DNA from: Bin95 sp965220855
Lineage (GTDB): Bacteria; Pseudomonadota; Alphaproteobacteria; Bin95
Direction: 5' to 3'
NCBI GenBank assembly: GCA_965220855.1
Contig: CBDCQY010000002.1
Coordinates: 372,001 to 436,000, forward strand
Length of the DNA: 64,000 nt
In this document: positions 61,938 to 64,000 of the stretch, piece by piece
Layout of the letters: each line of letters starts with the position of its first letter
Numbering within the stretch: position 1 is the first letter of the stretch
Made by a program: the position numbers and the translations under genes
Notes under the pieces: generated by a model
What the model saw: only the letters and a program-made list of their open reading frames with translations
The model's database searches: none
Told to the model about the DNA's origin: nothing

Positions 61938-62297
61938 CTAGCGGGCGGCGGTCACCATGATCTCGACCAGCAATTGGGGGCGCGCGAGCTTCGCCTCGAC
62001 GCAGGCCCGCGCCGGCGGGTTCGCCGGATCGACCCAGCCGTTCCACACCTCGTTCATGCCGGCGAAGTTCGCCATGTCGGTGATCCACAGCTGGGCGGTG
62101 AGCAGGTTGGCCTTCGAGGTCCCCGCCTTCGCCAGATAGCCGTCGATCTGCTCCAGTATGTCGGCGGTCTGCGCCTTCACATCGCCGCTGGCGTCGCGCG
62201 CCACCAGCCCCGCCAGATACACCATGTCGCCGCGCATCACGCAGCGGCTCATCATCGGCCCCGGAGGGCTGGTGCGGTCGATCCGCTCGATCGTCAT
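61938..62297 (-). CDS. RidA family protein, second copy
   Basis: 119 residues. RMSRCVMRGDMVYLAGLVA-like core (key SRCVMRGDMVYLAG), TADILEQIDGYLAKAGTSKANLLTAQLWITDM and PPARACVEAKLARPQLLVEI, with the canonical carboxylate-binding Arg in PPARACVEA. Imine/enamine deaminase fold. GGGAGAAG lies 6 bp before the ATG at 62297. Confidence 0.92.
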   Translation of the reverse strand: MTIERIDRTSPPGPMMSRCVMRGDMVYLAGLVARDASGDVKAQTADILEQIDGYLAKAGTSKANLLTAQLWITDMANFAGMNEVWNGWVDPANPPARACVEAKLARPQLLVEIMVTAAR

Positions 62298-62339
62298 GTC
62301 TGCTTCTCCCATCGTGGTCGGTTGTCGCGGCCGAGCGCG

Positions 62340-63101
62340 TCAGCGCCGCCGCCAGGTGAACTCCAGCGCCGCGCCCCGGCGCAGCACCGCATCGATTTCC
62401 GGCGTATAGCCGCCGTCGCCCTCATGGATCACGAAGCCGGGCAGCAGCGCCACCGGCGCGCGGATGTCGCGGCGCCCGCGCAGGATGACGCGCCCGGCCG
62501 GGCGGCCGTCATCCCTGGACCAGAGCGGCGCCACCGCGATCTCGCCGATGCCGGCCGCCGCATAGGCGGCGAGATGCTCGTCGAGCCGCTCGGCCGCCAG
62601 GATGGAGGTGACCGTGCCGCCCCGGCGCAGCATGGTGGCGGCGAAGCGCAGCCAGGCGGCGAGATCGACCTCGCTCTCGACATGCGCGCCGGCCCGCTGC
62701 GGGTCGCCCGGCGGCGCGCCCTCGCTCTCGGGGCGCCAGGGCGGGTTGGCCATGGCGTGGTCGAAGCTGGCGGGCCCGAGCCGGTTGGGCGGCCGGGCGA
62801 GGTCGCCCAGAATGACATCCACCGCGCGGTCCAGCCCGTTGGCCTCGGCGTTCCGCCGGCAGAGCGCCGCCATGGCGGCGTCGCGCTCCAGCCCGGTCAC
62901 CGAGCAGCCCGGAATCCGGCGCGCGAGGCAGAGCGCGGCCGCGCCGGTGCCGATGCCGACCTCCAGCACCCGCTGCCCGCTCTCGGCCGGCACCGCGGCC
63001 GCCAGCAGCACGGGGTCGGTCGCCACCCGGTAGCCCCTGGCCGGCTGGCGCAGCTGCACGCGCCCGTCGAGCAGCGTGTCGTCGGTGAAGGCCTCGCTCA
63101 C
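62340..63101 (-). CDS. class I SAM methyltransferase, TrmN6-type (N6-adenine tRNA)
   Basis: 253 residues. SAM loop VLEVGIGTGAAALCLARR, acidic loop GLERD, and catalytic NPPW in AMANPPWRP, the N6-adenine motif. N-terminal DDTLLDGRVQLRQPARGYRVATDPVLL (key DGRVQLRQ, GYR) matches tRNA1(Val) A37 N6-methyltransferases. GTG start overlaps the DUF2007 stop (GTGA). Confidence 0.9.
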   Translation of the reverse strand: MSEAFTDDTLLDGRVQLRQPARGYRVATDPVLLAAAVPAESGQRVLEVGIGTGAAALCLARRIPGCSVTGLERDAAMAALCRRNAEANGLDRAVDVILGDLARPPNRLGPASFDHAMANPPWRPESEGAPPGDPQRAGAHVESEVDLAAWLRFAATMLRRGGTVTSILAAERLDEHLAAYAAAGIGEIAVAPLWSRDDGRPAGRVILRGRRDIRAPVALLPGFVIHEGDGGYTPEIDAVLRRGAALEFTWRRR

Positions 63102-63316
63102 AGCGCCCCCAGATCCTCGCGCGCGCTCTCCAGCACGTCGCGCGCCTCGGCGTAATGCTCGTCCGCCACCATCACCCGCCGGGGCAGCACGCCGAGGCTG
63201 CCTTCGACGATGCTGGTGTGCGAGTCGAGCACCACCGCCGGCACCCCCCGGGCCGACAGTTCCGCGACCAGCCAGGAGATCGCCACCGGATCGACAGTCT
63301 TCAATACCGCCTTCAT
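63098..63316 (-). CDS. DUF2007 domain protein
   Basis: 72 residues. KTVDPVAISWLVAELSARGVPAVVLDSHTS and LGVLPRRVMVADEHYAEARDVLES match DUF2007, a small ferredoxin-like fold of unknown function ('putative signal transducing protein'). Always near the methyltransferase and polyprenyl synthetase in related genomes (recall). Divergent from the latter. Confidence 0.9.
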   Translation of the reverse strand: MKAVLKTVDPVAISWLVAELSARGVPAVVLDSHTSIVEGSLGVLPRRVMVADEHYAEARDVLESAREDLGAL

Positions 63317-63398
63317 GCCTCTCCCGACCCTTGACCGCGCCCCGCCGCCGCCTATGCTTGCCGTCCCGGCGCGCCAAGGTCAATCGGTTCTGCCCCCC

Positions 63399-64000
63399 GT
63401 GACGATTGCGGATACATCCCTCGCGCCGTCGGCGACGCCGCTGGACAGGCTGCGCTCCCTTGTCGGCGAAGACCTGGATGCGGTCAATGCGCTGATCGTC
63501 GAGCGGATGCAGAGCGAGGTCGGGCTGGTGCCGCAGCTGGCCGGCCATATCGTGGCCTCCGGCGGCAAGCGCCTGCGCCCGCTGCTGACGCTCGCGTCCG
63601 CGCGCCTTTGCGGCTACGGCCGAGACGGCCATATCGCGCTCGCGGCCGCGGTGGAGTTCATCCACACGGCGACGCTGCTGCATGACGATGTGGTGGATGA
63701 GAGCGACCTTAGGCGCGGCTCGGCCACCGCCAACGCCGTCTGGGGCAATCAGGCGAGCGTGCTGGTCGGCGATTTCCTGTTCAGCCGCTCCTTCCAGCTG
63801 ATGGTCGAGGCCGGCTCGCTGGAGGTGCTGCGCATCCTGGCCAATGCGGCGGCGACGATCGCCGAAGGCGAGGTGCGCCAGCTCGCCACGGTCAACCGGC
63901 CGGAGACCGGCGAGGCGGACTATCTGAAGGTGATCGAGGGCAAGACCGCCGCGCTGTTCGCCGCCGCCTGCCGAATCGGCGCGGTCGTGGCCGGGCGCCC
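63399..64000 (+). CDS. ispB: polyprenyl diphosphate synthase, 3'-truncated by window edge
   Basis: First ~200 residues of a trans-polyprenyl synthase making the ubiquinone side chain (octa- or decaprenyl). GGKRLRP (55-61), first Asp-rich motif HDDVVDESDLRRG (DDVVD at 96-100), GDFLFSRSF and GEVRQL. GTG at 63399 chosen because TIADTSLAPSATPLDRL fits the family. No stop before the edge, so the second DDxxD lies outside. Confidence 0.92.
   Translation, partial: MTIADTSLAPSATPLDRLRSLVGEDLDAVNALIVERMQSEVGLVPQLAGHIVASGGKRLRPLLTLASARLCGYGRDGHIALAAAVEFIHTATLLHDDVVDESDLRRGSATANAVWGNQASVLVGDFLFSRSFQLMVEAGSLEVLRILANAAATIAEGEVRQLATVNRPETGEADYLKVIEGKTAALFAAACRIGAVVAGR

Overview
The window is high-GC (roughly 70% by eye), densely packed bacterial chromosome from an alphaproteobacterium. 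The evidence is the trpGDC-moaC-moeA-lexA-comEC-gltX-gltA order, GAAC-N7-GAAC LexA boxes, a DAP-type MurE, bacterioferritin with Bfd, and rnpB placed just before mraZ. I cannot name a genus. No rRNA, tRNA, CRISPR array or intact insertion sequence is visible.

Layout. (1) 1-5.9 kb: a partial SDR, a DsbA-like isomerase and a class III aminotransferase on +, converging on gloB-DUF2244-hydrolase-aminotransferase on -. (2) 6.1-11.1 kb (+): a DUF815 ATPase coupled to trpG, then trpD, trpC, moaC, moeA. (3) 11.1-13.6 kb: an insertion into that conserved order, holding a small membrane protein, a decayed RhuM/HsdR restriction scar, and a convergent bfr/bfd iron-storage pair with Fur-type palindromes. 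(4) 13.7-19.3 kb: lexA with a perfect SOS box, comEC (-), gltX, gltA. (5) 19.3-28.2 kb: miaA-ilvB-ilvN-ilvC followed by an alcohol dehydrogenase, a flavin monooxygenase-like protein and an FAD oxidoreductase (all -), with serB on +. (6) 28.2-45.7 kb (-): a complete 16-gene division and cell wall (dcw) cluster from mraZ to ftsZ, almost every junction a start/stop overlap. Upstream lie rnpB and an unusually site-rich regulatory region. (7) 46.4-53.7 kb (-): Uup-type ABC-F ATPase, FMN reductase, FAD-linked 2-hydroxyacid oxidase, RidA and a complete TRAP transporter. (8) 53.8-64 kb: a glutaredoxin-DinB protein interrupted in frame by TGA, ChrA, an omega-aminotransferase, an exported carotenoid-oxygenase/DUF2141 pair, a membrane LytTR regulator, a TauD/ELM1 pair, RidA, an N6-methyltransferase with DUF2007, and the 5' part of a polyprenyl synthetase.

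Most interesting observation: at 53783 a gene with a strong ribosome binding site encodes a glutaredoxin-like domain whose first redox Cys codon (CxxC) is TGA. The frame stays open and family-like through the second Cys, the rest of the thioredoxin fold and a DinB domain. This is the signature of a selenoprotein (Sec13-Thr-Ser-Cys16), and a candidate SECIS hairpin follows the TGA. Second, the dcw promoter region contains a perfect SOS box like the one before lexA, MraZ-type repeats, a consensus DnaA box and a 19-bp perfect palindrome, suggesting joint control of division by DNA damage and replication signals.
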